DNA of 64,000 nt from WQXF01 sp031553615 (GTDB lineage: Bacteria; Bacillota; Clostridia; Christensenellales; Aristaeellaceae), in the NCBI GenBank assembly GCA_031553615.1, contig JAVBLJ010000062.1, positions 1-64,000 on the forward strand, written 5' to 3'. Within the stretch, counting starts at the first letter, position 1; each line of letters begins with the position of its first letter. A program made the translations under genes and the position numbers. Positions 25,532 to 35,030 of this stretch are shown here, piece after piece. The notes under the pieces are model-generated. The model saw only the letters and a list, made by a program, of their open reading frames with translations, was not told where the DNA came from and ran no database searches.

Positions 25532-27499
25532 ATGGCCAAGACATACGATGCAGGCAGCATCAAGGTGCTTGAAGGGCTGGATGCGGTGCGCATGCGCCCA
25601 GGCATGTACATCGGCTCGACAGGCTCGCGCGGATTGCACCACCTTCTGTGGGAAATTGTCGATAACGCGATCGACGAGGCTTCGAACGGCTACGCCAGCG
25701 AAGTCCGCGTCGAGCTGCACAAGGACGGAAGCGCAACCGTGGAGGACAACGGCCGCGGCCTGCCCGTGGATATCCACCCGCAGTTGGGCATCTCCGGCGT
25801 GGAGGTGGTATACACCAAGCTGCACGCGGGCGGCAAGTTCGATCATGAAAATTACGGCTATTCCGGCGGCCTGCACGGCGTGGGCGCGTCGGTTGTTAAC
25901 GCTCTTTCGAAGTGGGTGACCGTCGATGTGTACAGCGATTGGTCGCATTACCGCATGGACTTTGCCTGCGTGTACGATCCGGCCACACGCAAGGTCGAGG
26001 CGGGCAGGCCGCAGGGCGCGCTGCAGCGCATCGGCAACACGCGCAAGAAGGGCACCCGCGTCACCTTCCTGCCCGATTCCGATATTTTTGAAGAGACCGA
26101 ATTCCAGGGCGATACCGTGCGCCGCCGTCTGCGCGAGCTGGCCTACCTCAACAGGGGGTTGCGCATCGTTTTTGTGGACGAGCGTGTGCAGGATGCGGAG
26201 AAGCGGGAGCGCGTGTTCGAGTTTGAGGGCGGCATTGCCGATTACGTGGGCTACTTGAATCAGGATAAGACCCCGCTTTTCGAGCAGGTGGTGGTGTTCG
26301 AAGGCAAGAAGGACGACGTGATCTGCCGCGTGGCTTTCCAATATACCGATACGTACACCGACAACGTGTTTTCCTATGTCAACAACATCCCCACCGGCGA
26401 AGGCGGCACGCATGAGGTGGGCTTCAAGGCCGCATACACCAAGGCGCTCAACGACTATGCGCGCCGCTTGGGCGTGCTAAAGGAAAAGGACAACAACCTC
26501 GCCGGGGAGGATTACCGCGAGGGCATGACCGCCGTGCTCTCCTGCTCGGTGCGCAATCCGCAGTTTGAGGGGCAGACCAAGGGCCGCTTGGGCAACACCG
26601 AGGTGCGACCCACCGTGGAAGCCATCGTGGCGGACAAGCTGACCGCCTTCTTGGAGGATTTAAAGAATGCGGACTTGGCCCAGCGCATTGTAGAAAAGGC
26701 GGTGCGGGCCGCCAAGGTGCGCGAAGCCGCGCGCAAGGCCCGAGAGGTGGCGCGCGCCAAAAACCAGCTGGACGCCGCGCCGCTGGTGGGTAAGCTTTCC
26801 AGCTGCACAGGCCGCAAAGCCGAAGAAAACGAGCTCTTCATCGTAGAGGGCGATTCGGCAGGCGGTTCGGCCAAACAGGGCCGCGACCGGCGCTTCCAGG
26901 CCATTTTGCCCCTGCGCGGCAAACCGCTCAATGCCGAAAAGAAGCGCATCGACCAGGTGCTGGCCAACGAGGAATTCCGCTCGGTGATCACCGCGCTGGG
27001 CACCGGCATCGATGAAGACTTCGACCTGGCCACCCTCAAGTATCACAAGGTGATCATCCTTTCGGACGCCGACCAGGACGGTGCGCACATCCGCGCGATC
27101 CTGCTCACCTTCTTCTACCGCTACATGCGCGATCTGGTCACCCAAGGCCATGTATACATCGGCATGCCGCCGCTCTACCGTGTCCAGCGCAGCAAGGAGG
27201 AGCAGTACGCTTACGACGACCGCGAGCTCAAGAAGCTCACCAAGGGCGGAAGCGGACGCGGCTACACCATCCAGCGTTACAAGGGCTTGGGCGAAATGGA
27301 TCCAGAGCAGCTATGGGCTACCACCATGAACCCGCAGCATCGCAAGCTGCTGCAGGTCACCATCGAGGATGCCGCCGAGGCCGAGCGGCTCGTGACCATC
27401 CTAATGGGCGATAAGGTGGAGCCCCGCCGCGATTATATCTACAACTTTGCCGATTTTAACAAGCCGGATACCTTTATGGAGCAGGAAGGGAGGGCCTGA
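25532..27499 (+). CDS. parE: DNA topoisomerase (ATP-hydrolysing) subunit B, ParE-like
   Basis: ATPase subunit of a type II topoisomerase, about 655 residues. A GHKL ATPase site (EIVDNAIDEA, DNGRGLPVD, SGGLHGVGASVVNALS) is followed by the transducer domain and then the TOPRIM domain with EGDSAGGSAKQGRDR and LSDADQDGAHI. A C-terminal ParE/GyrB tail (KGLGEMDPEQLW, MGDKVEPRR) closes it. Pairs with the next gene. Away from dnaA-recF and paired with an A subunit lacking a GyrA box, it is more likely topoisomerase IV than gyrase. The ATG at 25532 is preferred by homology; a GTG four codons upstream is possible, and neither has a strong SD. Confidence 0.9.
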   Translation: MAKTYDAGSIKVLEGLDAVRMRPGMYIGSTGSRGLHHLLWEIVDNAIDEASNGYASEVRVELHKDGSATVEDNGRGLPVDIHPQLGISGVEVVYTKLHAGGKFDHENYGYSGGLHGVGASVVNALSKWVTVDVYSDWSHYRMDFACVYDPATRKVEAGRPQGALQRIGNTRKKGTRVTFLPDSDIFEETEFQGDTVRRRLRELAYLNRGLRIVFVDERVQDAEKRERVFEFEGGIADYVGYLNQDKTPLFEQVVVFEGKKDDVICRVAFQYTDTYTDNVFSYVNNIPTGEGGTHEVGFKAAYTKALNDYARRLGVLKEKDNNLAGEDYREGMTAVLSCSVRNPQFEGQTKGRLGNTEVRPTVEAIVADKLTAFLEDLKNADLAQRIVEKAVRAAKVREAARKAREVARAKNQLDAAPLVGKLSSCTGRKAEENELFIVEGDSAGGSAKQGRDRRFQAILPLRGKPLNAEKKRIDQVLANEEFRSVITALGTGIDEDFDLATLKYHKVIILSDADQDGAHIRAILLTFFYRYMRDLVTQGHVYIGMPPLYRVQRSKEEQYAYDDRELKKLTKGGSGRGYTIQRYKGLGEMDPEQLWATTMNPQHRKLLQVTIEDAAEAERLVTILMGDKVEPRRDYIYNFADFNKPDTFMEQEGRA

Positions 27500-27502
27500 T
27501 CG

Positions 27503-29989
27503 ATGCCGCCGAAAAAGGGAAACAGTGACGACCAGCGCCCCATCCTGACCGAAAACATCATCCAGACCCCCATGGAGGAGGTCATGCACCAATCGATGAT
27601 CCCGTACGCCGAGTACGTCATCCTCGAACGTGCGCTTCCCCGCGTGGAGGATGGCCTCAAGCCGGTGCAGCGCCGCATCCTGTTCACCATGACCGAGCTG
27701 GCCATGCACCCCGATAAGCCGCACCGCAAATGCGCGCGCATCGTAGGCGATTGCCTGGGCAAATACCATCCCCATGGCGATACCTCGGTGTACGACGCCA
27801 TGGTGCGCATGGCGCAGCCTTTCGTAATGCGCGGCATGCTGGTGGACGGCCACGGCAACTTTGGCTCCGTCGATGGCGATAGCGCGGCGGCCATGCGTTA
27901 CACCGAAGCGCGCATGACCCCTCTTGCGATGGAGATGCTGCGCGATATCGAAAAGGACACCGTTTCCTTCCGACTCAATTTCGACGACACGCTGAAGGAG
28001 CCGGACATGCTGCCCGCGCGCTACCCGAATCTGCTGGTCAACGGCGCATCGGGCATCGCGGTCGGCTTGGCGACGAATATCCCGCCGCACAACCTAGGCG
28101 AGACCATCGATGCGGTGCTCGCGCAAATCGATAACCCAGAGATCGGCGTGCCCGAGCTCATGAAGCATCTGCCCGCACCCGATTTCCCCACCGGCGGCTA
28201 CCTTCTGCGCAGCGAGGAGCTGGTGCGCGCCTACGAGACCGGGCGCGGTCGTCTGCTGGTGCGCGCCAAGGTAGAGATCGAGGAAGGTCCCTCGGGGCGC
28301 ACCCGGCTGGTGATCACCGAAATACCCTACCAAGTCTCCAAAGCGGCAATGCTGGAAAAAATTCTGCGCCTCAGCGAGGAAAAAAAGACGCTGTTCAGCG
28401 GCATATTCGATATCCGCGACGAGTCGGATCGCGATGGCATGCGCGCCGTGATCGAGCTCAAGCGCGATACCGACGTGCAAAAGACACTGGCCGCGCTCTA
28501 CAAGTATTCGGATTTGCAGGTCACCTTCGGCGTGAACATGGTTGCCATCGCAGAGGGCAAGCCGATGCAGATGGGCCTAAAGGAAGTCATCCGCCACTAC
28601 ATCCGCCACCAGAGGAATGTGGTGACTGCGCGCACCCAGTACGATTTGGAGCAGGCCAAGGCGCGGCTGCACATATTGGAGGGCCTTATCATCGCCGTCG
28701 ATAACCTCGACGAGGTGATCCGCCTGATCCGCGCCAGCAAAAACGGCAAGGAAGCGCGCGAGGTGCTCATGGCGCGCTTTGGCCTGTCCGAAATTCAGGC
28801 GCAGGCCATACTCGATTTGCGCCTGCAGCGCTTGACTGGTCTGGAGATACTCACCCTGCGCGAGGAACATCAGCAGGTGCTCAAGCTGATCGACACGCTG
28901 GAGGGCATCCTCGCCAGCGAGCGCAAGCTCCTCAATGTCATCAAGAAAGAACTGCTGGAGATTCGCCAGAAGTATTCGGACGCGCGCCGCACCAAGCTGA
29001 TCGACGCAGACGAGGACGATTTGCCCGAGCCGGACGACAAACCGATTGCTGAGGATACCGTGGTGGTGTTCACCCAGGGCGGCGCTCTCCGCCGCGTGTG
29101 GCCCAAGGTGTATGAGAAGCTTGGCCCGCCGGAGGACGAAGCTTCGCGCCCCCGCCTGGTGATGCGCACCATGACCGATGCGACGCTCTATTTCTTCACC
29201 AACATCGGCAATTGCTACGCGCTGCCGGTGGCGCAGATTCCCGAGGCCAACCGGCCCAAGGAACGCGGCCTGCTGCTCAGCGGCCTGCTAGCCGGGTTGG
29301 AGGCGGGCGAAACCCCAGTGCAAATTTTCTGTGCTACCCCGGCCTCGCTGGAGAGCATGGGCGATCTGCTGTTCATTACCACCGGCGGCATGGTCAAGCG
29401 CACCGCCGCCGCCGAGTACGCCGTACGCAAGCAAAAGTACGGGGCCATCGTGCTCAAGGGCGATGAGAAGGTGCAGCAGGTGATGCCGGTCGCACCCGAT
29501 GCCATGCTGCTGCTCATCAGCCGGGGCGGCATGTCGATCTGCTTCGCGGCAGATCAGGTGCCGGCACAGGGACGCACCTCGGGCGGCGTAAAGGGTATGC
29601 AGCTTGATCCGGGCGATGTGATTGCGTGGAGCGGTTTTGTGAGCGGTGAAGGCGAGATGCTGATCATGAGCGACCGCGGCTATGCCAAGCGGGTGCTGAT
29701 GGCCGATTTCGATCCGCAAAACCGCAACGGCAAAGGCCTCAAGGCATTCACCTTCAATCGCAATGGCTCCAATGGCTCGTGCATCGCCGCCGCTCACCAT
29801 GTGAAGGAGCCGGTGCAGGTGCAGGTGGTGCAGCACAGCGGCACGCACACCGCACTCTTCACCGACGATGTGCTCATCGAGGAACGCGCCTCAAAGGGAA
29901 AGATGTACGTATTCGCACTCATGGACGACGTGATTACCGGCATCGAACCCGCAGAGGTGGCGCCTACGCCAGGCGACGGGCAGCAGTAA
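27503..29989 (+). CDS. parC: DNA topoisomerase (ATP-hydrolysing) subunit A, ParC-like
   Basis: Breakage-reunion subunit, 828 residues. The catalytic tyrosine lies in AAMRYTEARMT (about 133), quinolone-region sequence is GKYHPHGDTSVYDAMVRMAQ, the coiled coil with LDLRLQRLTGLE is near 440, and a six-bladed C-terminal beta-pinwheel follows. In the pinwheel I do not find the QRRGGKG GyrA box in the first blade; a looser NRNGKG appears late (about 746). That favours ParC over GyrA. Starts 3 bp after parE with GGAAGGGAGG. Acidic linkers (DADEDDLPEPDD) precede the pinwheel. Ends at a bidirectional terminator. Confidence 0.9.
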   Translation: MPPKKGNSDDQRPILTENIIQTPMEEVMHQSMIPYAEYVILERALPRVEDGLKPVQRRILFTMTELAMHPDKPHRKCARIVGDCLGKYHPHGDTSVYDAMVRMAQPFVMRGMLVDGHGNFGSVDGDSAAAMRYTEARMTPLAMEMLRDIEKDTVSFRLNFDDTLKEPDMLPARYPNLLVNGASGIAVGLATNIPPHNLGETIDAVLAQIDNPEIGVPELMKHLPAPDFPTGGYLLRSEELVRAYETGRGRLLVRAKVEIEEGPSGRTRLVITEIPYQVSKAAMLEKILRLSEEKKTLFSGIFDIRDESDRDGMRAVIELKRDTDVQKTLAALYKYSDLQVTFGVNMVAIAEGKPMQMGLKEVIRHYIRHQRNVVTARTQYDLEQAKARLHILEGLIIAVDNLDEVIRLIRASKNGKEAREVLMARFGLSEIQAQAILDLRLQRLTGLEILTLREEHQQVLKLIDTLEGILASERKLLNVIKKELLEIRQKYSDARRTKLIDADEDDLPEPDDKPIAEDTVVVFTQGGALRRVWPKVYEKLGPPEDEASRPRLVMRTMTDATLYFFTNIGNCYALPVAQIPEANRPKERGLLLSGLLAGLEAGETPVQIFCATPASLESMGDLLFITTGGMVKRTAAAEYAVRKQKYGAIVLKGDEKVQQVMPVAPDAMLLLISRGGMSICFAADQVPAQGRTSGGVKGMQLDPGDVIAWSGFVSGEGEMLIMSDRGYAKRVLMADFDPQNRNGKGLKAFTFNRNGSNGSCIAAAHHVKEPVQVQVVQHSGTHTALFTDDVLIEERASKGKMYVFALMDDVITGIEPAEVAPTPGDGQQ

Positions 29990-30040
29990 TCGTCCGCATT
30001 GTTCTTCTACCCGAACCTCCTTGATACGAATCCCGTATAG

Positions 30041-30079
30041 CGAACAGGGCTTCCGGTTTTGCGCCGGAAGCCCTGTTCG
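30041..30079. terminator. Bidirectional intrinsic terminator between parC and sigF
   Basis: A perfect 16-bp inverted repeat, CGAACAGGGCTTCCGG (30041-30056) and its complement (30064-30079), encloses a 7-base loop between two convergent genes. On the plus strand a T-rich tract follows at 30092-30098. The stem is symmetrical enough to serve both directions. Confidence 0.85.
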
Positions 30080-30103
30080 TCTGATCCGATTCTATTTTTT
30101 CGG

Positions 30104-30847
30104 TTACGCGTCCTTTGGCAGCTCGATCATGGCCTCGCGAAAGCGCTTGAGTATGCGCGATTCTTGCCGCGATACCTGCACCTGCGTCATGCCCAGCATG
30201 CGCGCGGTCTCGGCCTGCGTGTGATCACGGAAGTAGCGAAGCAATATCAGCCGCCGATCCTCGGGCGGAAGCTGCTCCAACAGCTGGCGCAGCAGCATGC
30301 GGTCGATGCTTGCCTCGGCCTGCGGCATGCCCAACACATCCTGCAGCGTCGCGCCCTCCTCTTCGCCCAATGGCGCATCTAGGGAGGCGACGCTTCGGCA
30401 GCTTTCCAGCGCTTGCGCCAGCTCGGCGGAGTCGCAGCCCAACCCTTCCGCCAGCTCCGTCAAGGTTGGTTCACGCAGCAGCAGGGCGCGCAGCTGATCG
30501 GCCATGGTCAGCGCACGCGCGGCCAACTCCTTCAGCCGCCTGCCCACGGTCAGCGTGCCGTCGTCGCGCAAAAAGCGGCGTATCTCCCCCATGATCATGG
30601 GCACCGCATAGGAGGAAAACCGCACGCCGTAGGTCGCGTTAAAGTTGCGTATGGCCTTCACCAGACCCAAACATCCCAGCTGGTAGAGCTCCTCCATGTC
30701 GCCGCCCCGGCTAGAAAAGCGCGCACACACCGCGCGCACCAAGGCCAGGTTGGCACGCACCATTTCATCCAGCGCATCCGCATCCCCGGTCTGCGCGCGG
30801 GCAATCAAGCCCATGGCCTCCTCGTGGCTCTGCTTTGCGGCACTCAT
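30104..30847 (-). CDS. sigF: RNA polymerase sporulation sigma factor SigF
   Basis: Forespore-specific sigma factor, 247 residues from the ATG at 30847. Region 2 has MEELYQLGCLGLVKAIRNF and RFSSYAVPMIMGEIRRFLRDDG. Region 3 has LKELAARALTMADQLRAL. Region 4 has LPPEDRRLILLRYFRDHTQAETARMLGMTQVQVSRQE split across the helix-turn-helix. Held inactive by SpoIIAB until septation. The start overlaps the spoIIAB stop (ATGA). Last gene of the operon; no spoVA genes follow, because parC converges here. Confidence 0.95.
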   Translation of the reverse strand: MSAAKQSHEEAMGLIARAQTGDADALDEMVRANLALVRAVCARFSSRGGDMEELYQLGCLGLVKAIRNFNATYGVRFSSYAVPMIMGEIRRFLRDDGTLTVGRRLKELAARALTMADQLRALLLREPTLTELAEGLGCDSAELAQALESCRSVASLDAPLGEEEGATLQDVLGMPQAEASIDRMLLRQLLEQLPPEDRRLILLRYFRDHTQAETARMLGMTQVQVSRQESRILKRFREAMIELPKDA

Positions 30848-31281
30848 TTTGCATCGCGCACAAAGCGCTTGCGCATGCGCACGCAGGTTCCTTCGCCCAC
30901 GGTCGAGCACACTTCCAGCGAATCCATAAAGCTCTGCATCACGGCAAAGCCCATGCCAGAGCGCTCCAGCTCGGGGTGCGAGGTGTAAAAGGGCTGCATT
31001 GCCTGTTCCAAATCGGCGATCCCTTGGCCGCGATCCTCCACCTCCACGGTGAGCGTTTGATCCTCGTCGATGCTGGCGGAAAGCACCACCGTTCCTTGCT
31101 CTCCCTCGTATCCGTGGATGATAGCATTGGTGACCGCCTCGCTCACGGCGGTCTTGATATCGGATATTTCCTCGATGGTGGGGCTCAGCTGCACGGCGAA
31201 TGCGCTGATCACCACGCGCGCGAAGGATTCGTTTTGCGCACAGCCCAAGAATTCCAGCCGCATATGATTGTTGATGCTCAT
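30844..31281 (-). CDS. spoIIAB: Anti-sigma F factor (serine kinase) SpoIIAB
   Basis: 145-residue GHKL-fold kinase that binds sigma-F and phosphorylates SpoIIAA. N-box EAVTNAIIHGYEG (about 45-57), G1 box VEDRGQGIAD (about 80), and G2 box LERSGMGFAVMQSFMD (about 106) are intact. ATG 31281 with GGGGAGGATCGGTC. It sits between spoIIAA and sigF as in all spore formers. Normal length. Confidence 0.96.
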   Translation of the reverse strand: MSINNHMRLEFLGCAQNESFARVVISAFAVQLSPTIEEISDIKTAVSEAVTNAIIHGYEGEQGTVVLSASIDEDQTLTVEVEDRGQGIADLEQAMQPFYTSHPELERSGMGFAVMQSFMDSLEVCSTVGEGTCVRMRKRFVRDAK

Positions 31282-31300
31282 GACCGATCCTCCCCGCGCC

Positions 31301-31606
31301 TTAACGGCTATTCTTGATGATTTGATGGAGACCCGATAACTGAAAAATGCGCTCGACCAAGGGGCTCATGTTCTGCACCGAAAGCGTGCCCTTGCGCCGC
31401 GCTAGCGTGCGGTAGCGGCCAATGAGCACCCCGATACCCGAGCTATCCATGAAGGTCAGCGCTTTCATATCGACGATCAGGTGCAGCACGCGCTCGTCGG
31501 AAATCAGCCCATCGAGCTCGCCGCGCACCTGTTCCGCGCTGTGGTGGTCCAGCTCGCCCCGCAGGCGAACCGTCAAGGTATCCCTCTGTCGTACGTGTTC
31601 CAGCAT
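31301..31606 (-). CDS. spoIIAA: Anti-anti-sigma F factor SpoIIAA
   Basis: 101-residue STAS-domain protein. Its phosphorylatable serine is in FMDSSGIGVLIGRY (about residue 55). When dephosphorylated by SpoIIE it releases sigma-F from SpoIIAB. The ATG at 31606 has AAAGGGGAGGAG; an upstream in-frame ATG has no SD. First gene of the spoIIA operon. The operon is normally driven by sigma-H; the AT-rich leader contains AGGAAGG near 31685 but no clear -10 partner, so I do not annotate a promoter. Confidence 0.95.
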   Translation of the reverse strand: MLEHVRQRDTLTVRLRGELDHHSAEQVRGELDGLISDERVLHLIVDMKALTFMDSSGIGVLIGRYRTLARRKGTLSVQNMSPLVERIFQLSGLHQIIKNSR

Positions 31607-31748
31607 GTAGTTCTCCTCCCCTTTGCGCCGCATGCACCAGTCGGGTGCTTTGCTTGTTTCCGTATCTATGAACCCATATCCTTCCTCGAAATTTCACTTA
31701 TTATGCAAAGCCCTGGTTTTTTTAACCGACATTTTCCGCATGTTTCTA

Positions 31749-31777
31749 TTGCGGTTGATGACAGAGTGCGGTACAAT
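31749..31777 (+). promoter_or_regulatory. Sigma-A-type promoter for the polysaccharide deacetylase gene
   Basis: -35 TTGCGG (31749-31754), 17-bp spacer, -10 TACAAT (31772-31777), 46 bp before the ATG at 31823. Confidence 0.7.
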
Positions 31778-31822
31778 CTGTAGTGTAGGATCAATCGGCT
31801 TACCACAATATCGGAGGTTACG

Positions 31823-32581
31823 ATGCGCGCTGCTCGCTTTCTTGTCCGAACTATGCTTGCCGGGTTGCTCATATGCACGCTATCCGTCCCCTTTGCCCTT
31901 GGCGAAAGCACGCCGGTGGAGTCGGTTTACGAAACGCCGCCGACACGAAAGGTCGTTTATTTGACATTTGACGACGGCCCCAGCAAAAAAACGCCCGCGC
32001 TGCTTGAAGCGCTCAAGCAGGAGGGCGTTTGTGCGACTTTTTTTCTCATCGGCAGCTCCATCAAGCTCTATCCTGAATACACGCGCGACATCTTCGATGC
32101 CGGGCACTCCATCGGCTCCCATTCCTTCTTTCACCAGAAATCGACGCTCATGAAAACCACCGGGGTCGATCGGGATATCGCCCGCTTCGATGAAGCACTC
32201 TCGGAGGCCGTCGGTCAGCCAATGGAGGTGCGCCTTTTCCGTTTCCCCTTTGGCTCCAATTGGGTTCCCAAGGAAATCCGGCACTATTTTTCGGACAAAG
32301 GCTTCCTGTGGATTGATTGGAACGCCAGCAACTACGATGCGCACAAGGAGTTTGCATCCGATAGCGAAAAAATGCTCGAAGCAGCCATCGATTCTTCCAA
32401 GAACAAGGATGAGATCGTCGTGCTGATGCACGACAACAAGGGCCGCACCATCGAGATGCTGCCCAAGTTGATCCAGTACTATCGCGACGAAGGCTTTGAG
32501 TTCGACGTACTCACGCCGGAATTGGAGCATTTTATCGACGACGTGCACATGGGCTTGCCCAACGTGAAGGAAATACGGTAG
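31823..32581 (+). CDS. Secreted polysaccharide deacetylase (NodB/PdaA type, CE4)
   Basis: 252 residues. Signal peptide at 1-27, then the NodB domain from about 42. Motif 1 is TFDDGPSKKT, with catalytic base and metal Asp. Motif 2 is HSIGSHSFFHQ (metal His residues). Motif 3 is RLFRFPFGSNW. The domain continues to LMHDNKGRTIEMLPKLI (motif 5, catalytic His). It removes N- or O-acetyl groups from peptidoglycan; PdaA-like enzymes make muramic delta-lactam of spore cortex, and location beside spoIIA fits but does not prove that. ATG with CGGAGG. Confidence 0.92.
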   Translation: MRAARFLVRTMLAGLLICTLSVPFALGESTPVESVYETPPTRKVVYLTFDDGPSKKTPALLEALKQEGVCATFFLIGSSIKLYPEYTRDIFDAGHSIGSHSFFHQKSTLMKTTGVDRDIARFDEALSEAVGQPMEVRLFRFPFGSNWVPKEIRHYFSDKGFLWIDWNASNYDAHKEFASDSEKMLEAAIDSSKNKDEIVVLMHDNKGRTIEMLPKLIQYYRDEGFEFDVLTPELEHFIDDVHMGLPNVKEIR

Positions 32582-32629
32582 CCGCGCCCTGCTCGTGCAG
32601 CGTTCGCGTGTCGTTCAAAACGAGCCGGG

Positions 32630-34987
32630 TCAGCGTTCCGTCATAGGCAATGCAAACTCAAGCTGCGCCTCGCGCGGCAGGCGGCGGAGCTGCATTTCCA
32701 ACGCACTGCGAAACTCCTCGGTCTGCTCCAAGAAAGCGGGCAGTTTTCCCGCAAGGTCATCGAAATCGTTGGCCTTGCTTTTTTGTTCGATCACCAGCGC
32801 GTTTTCACCCAATGCGGGGCAGCCGACGCTATGAAATGCGCTCTTTAGGCTGTGTGCACACAGCGCGATCGTCGCCAGATCGCGAGCCGAGAATGCGCCC
32901 TGCATCAGCGTTCGCTTCTCCGCCAAATCCTGGCAAAGCGCAAAGAGCAGCGCCAGATAAAGCGAAGCATCACCCGCGCAGTGGAGCAGCCCATCTTCGT
33001 AATCGAGCAAAGGTACGCGCTGCAGCACCGTGCGCGCATCAATCGCGCCGCGTTCTTCGGCTGCGCCCGCGCTGCCGGGAACTACCTTCTCCGGCGGCAG
33101 CAAACGAAGCAGGGTGTCGCTGAGCTTGCCCAGCTCCAAGGGTTTGGTGAGCACGCCTTGTATATCGGCATTGCGATAGATTTCATGGGTTTCCGCAGGC
33201 AGGTTGGCGGTTAACACGACCACGGGAAGGCCGGAAAGCGTCGCATTGGCGCGCAAAGCCCGCACCGTCTCCTCGCCGCTCATCTCGGGCATCATGTGAT
33301 CCATGAACACCAGGTCAAAGCGCTCCTGCTCCATCAGTTGCAGCGCCTGCTTTCCTGAACTTGCCTCGCAAACCGTGAGCCCATAGAGCTTTAGCAGCGA
33401 GGAGCCCACGAGCAGATTGGCGGGATTGTCATCCACGATAAGCACGTGCGCATCGTGGGTAGAGAAAAGCAATTGGGCAAGCTGTTCGTGGCGCTGCGCC
33501 CCATCGGACTGCCGGGCGAGCGCGTTGTTAAGAAAGGCTGCCAATGCCGGAGCATGCAGCGGCGAGGCGATGAGTACATCCCCGGGCTGCGGGTGGTGCG
33601 TTCTTTCCCCACGCATGCAAGCACGATAGGTGCCCGCGGTAAGTGCCGCGCCCGCCCAAGCCTGCGTATCCGGGTCGTTCCCTTCCAGCAGGAGATGGGT
33701 GAAGCGATCGGCGCAAAAGGCATGCACGCGTTTGGCCTCAACGCCCAGCGCACCAGCGATGGTCAGTGCCTGCGCCGAAAAAGCATCGTCTCCACTGCAG
33801 ACCAACAGGTGTTTCGTTTTTGGCTCCTCTACCCGCGCCACCGGGCACGCATCCTCCACCGCATGCAACAATGAAAAGCTGAAGCTGGAGCCCTTTCCCA
33901 CCTCGCTGCGCACTTGTATATCCCCGCCCATCAGCCGCACCAATTGCCTGCTGATCGCCAAGCCGAGCCCGGTCCCCTCCTGCTGCCGATCGCGCGCCGG
34001 GTCGAGCTGCCGGAACTGCTCAAACAGACTATCCAGGCTACCTGGATCGATGCCGACCCCGGTATCCTCCACGCGGTATTCCACTCGCACGCCCGCAGGC
34101 TCTGCGCAGCAGCGCATTACCAGCGATACACTGCCCGCCTCGGTGAACTTCACCGCGTTGGTGAGCAGATTGAGCAGCACCTGCTTGAGCCGCAGCTCGT
34201 CGCCGATGAGCGCTTTGGGCAGCGCAGGATCGATCAGGGCCCGAAGCGCGATGTGCTTTCCGCGTGCGCGCAGCTCCGCGTGGGTGCACAGGTCGTCCAG
34301 CAGCGCCGCCGTTTGATACGGCGCGGGAATGATGGGCATTCGTCCGGCCGCAATCTTGCTGTAATCGAGGATGTCGTTCACCAGATACAGCAGCGTCTGC
34401 GCCGCGCTCTTGATGCCCAACGCCTGCGAATAGGGCTCAGGCTGCAGCGTTTCTCCCAGCAGCAACATGTCCACCAGCCCGGAGATCGCATGGATCGGCG
34501 TGCGGATTTCGTGGGACATGTGCGCGAGAAAATCATTCTTGGCGCGGTTGGCTTCCAGCAATTCCTCCTGAGCGGCCTGCAGCCGCTGTTGTGCCGCATA
34601 GGTATCACTGATGTTCATCAGCATGCCGCACAACATCCGCGTGCCCTCGATCTCCACCAGCGTGCCGCAATCGTTCACGTGCAGCACCGCACCGTCCGAG
34701 CACACGATGCGGTATTCCAAATCGTAATCATGATCAGGGTGCAGGGCTATCTGCTGCCGCAGGTCGCTGCGCGCAGCCTCGCGATCCGCCGGATGCACCA
34801 GCCGCAGCGCATTCCCCGCAAAGCGCTGCCGAACGGCGGAAACGTCGTAGCCAGTCAGCTCGAAAAAGCCACGGTTCGCGTACTCCAGCGTAAAGCCGTC
34901 CTCGCGCATGCGGTATAGCCCGCCGGGCGCGGCATCGGCGGTAGCGGCCAATCGATGGTACGCCGCTTCCCAGGGTTCCTGCGCCAT
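32630..34987 (-). CDS. Soluble hybrid histidine kinase (PAS-HisKA-HATPase-REC-Hpt)
   Basis: 785 residues, no transmembrane helix. PAS domain about 10-125 (GFTLEYANRGFFELTGYD). HisKA with FLAHMSHEIRTPIHAISG (about 155). HATPase with LLTNAVKFTEAGS, DTGVGIDPGS and GTGLGLAISRQLV. A degenerate receiver-like stretch about 390-520. A true receiver about 530-650 with LIVDDNPANL, MDHMMPEMSG (phospho-Asp) and LTKPLE. C-terminal Hpt with IALCAHSLKSAFHSVG. The full phosphorelay sits in one chain, so it probably passes phosphate to a separate regulator or acts by itself. The ATG at 34987 has a G-rich SD. It is 43 bp after the PhoR-type gene. Confidence 0.92.
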   Translation of the reverse strand: MAQEPWEAAYHRLAATADAAPGGLYRMREDGFTLEYANRGFFELTGYDVSAVRQRFAGNALRLVHPADREAARSDLRQQIALHPDHDYDLEYRIVCSDGAVLHVNDCGTLVEIEGTRMLCGMLMNISDTYAAQQRLQAAQEELLEANRAKNDFLAHMSHEIRTPIHAISGLVDMLLLGETLQPEPYSQALGIKSAAQTLLYLVNDILDYSKIAAGRMPIIPAPYQTAALLDDLCTHAELRARGKHIALRALIDPALPKALIGDELRLKQVLLNLLTNAVKFTEAGSVSLVMRCCAEPAGVRVEYRVEDTGVGIDPGSLDSLFEQFRQLDPARDRQQEGTGLGLAISRQLVRLMGGDIQVRSEVGKGSSFSFSLLHAVEDACPVARVEEPKTKHLLVCSGDDAFSAQALTIAGALGVEAKRVHAFCADRFTHLLLEGNDPDTQAWAGAALTAGTYRACMRGERTHHPQPGDVLIASPLHAPALAAFLNNALARQSDGAQRHEQLAQLLFSTHDAHVLIVDDNPANLLVGSSLLKLYGLTVCEASSGKQALQLMEQERFDLVFMDHMMPEMSGEETVRALRANATLSGLPVVVLTANLPAETHEIYRNADIQGVLTKPLELGKLSDTLLRLLPPEKVVPGSAGAAEERGAIDARTVLQRVPLLDYEDGLLHCAGDASLYLALLFALCQDLAEKRTLMQGAFSARDLATIALCAHSLKSAFHSVGCPALGENALVIEQKSKANDFDDLAGKLPAFLEQTEEFRSALEMQLRRLPREAQLEFALPMTER

Positions 34988-35030
34988 GCAGTCCCCTCCC
35001 CCCCGTTTTCTTTTGTGCGCATGGGTAGTA

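Noticed and set aside
25532..29989. Gyrase (gyrB/gyrA) label
   Set aside because: Location away from dnaA-recF and lack of a GyrA box favour topoisomerase IV, though the naming stays uncertain.
31640..31720. Sigma-H promoter for spoIIAA
   Set aside because: An AGGAAGG box exists but no matching -10 at proper spacing could be seen.
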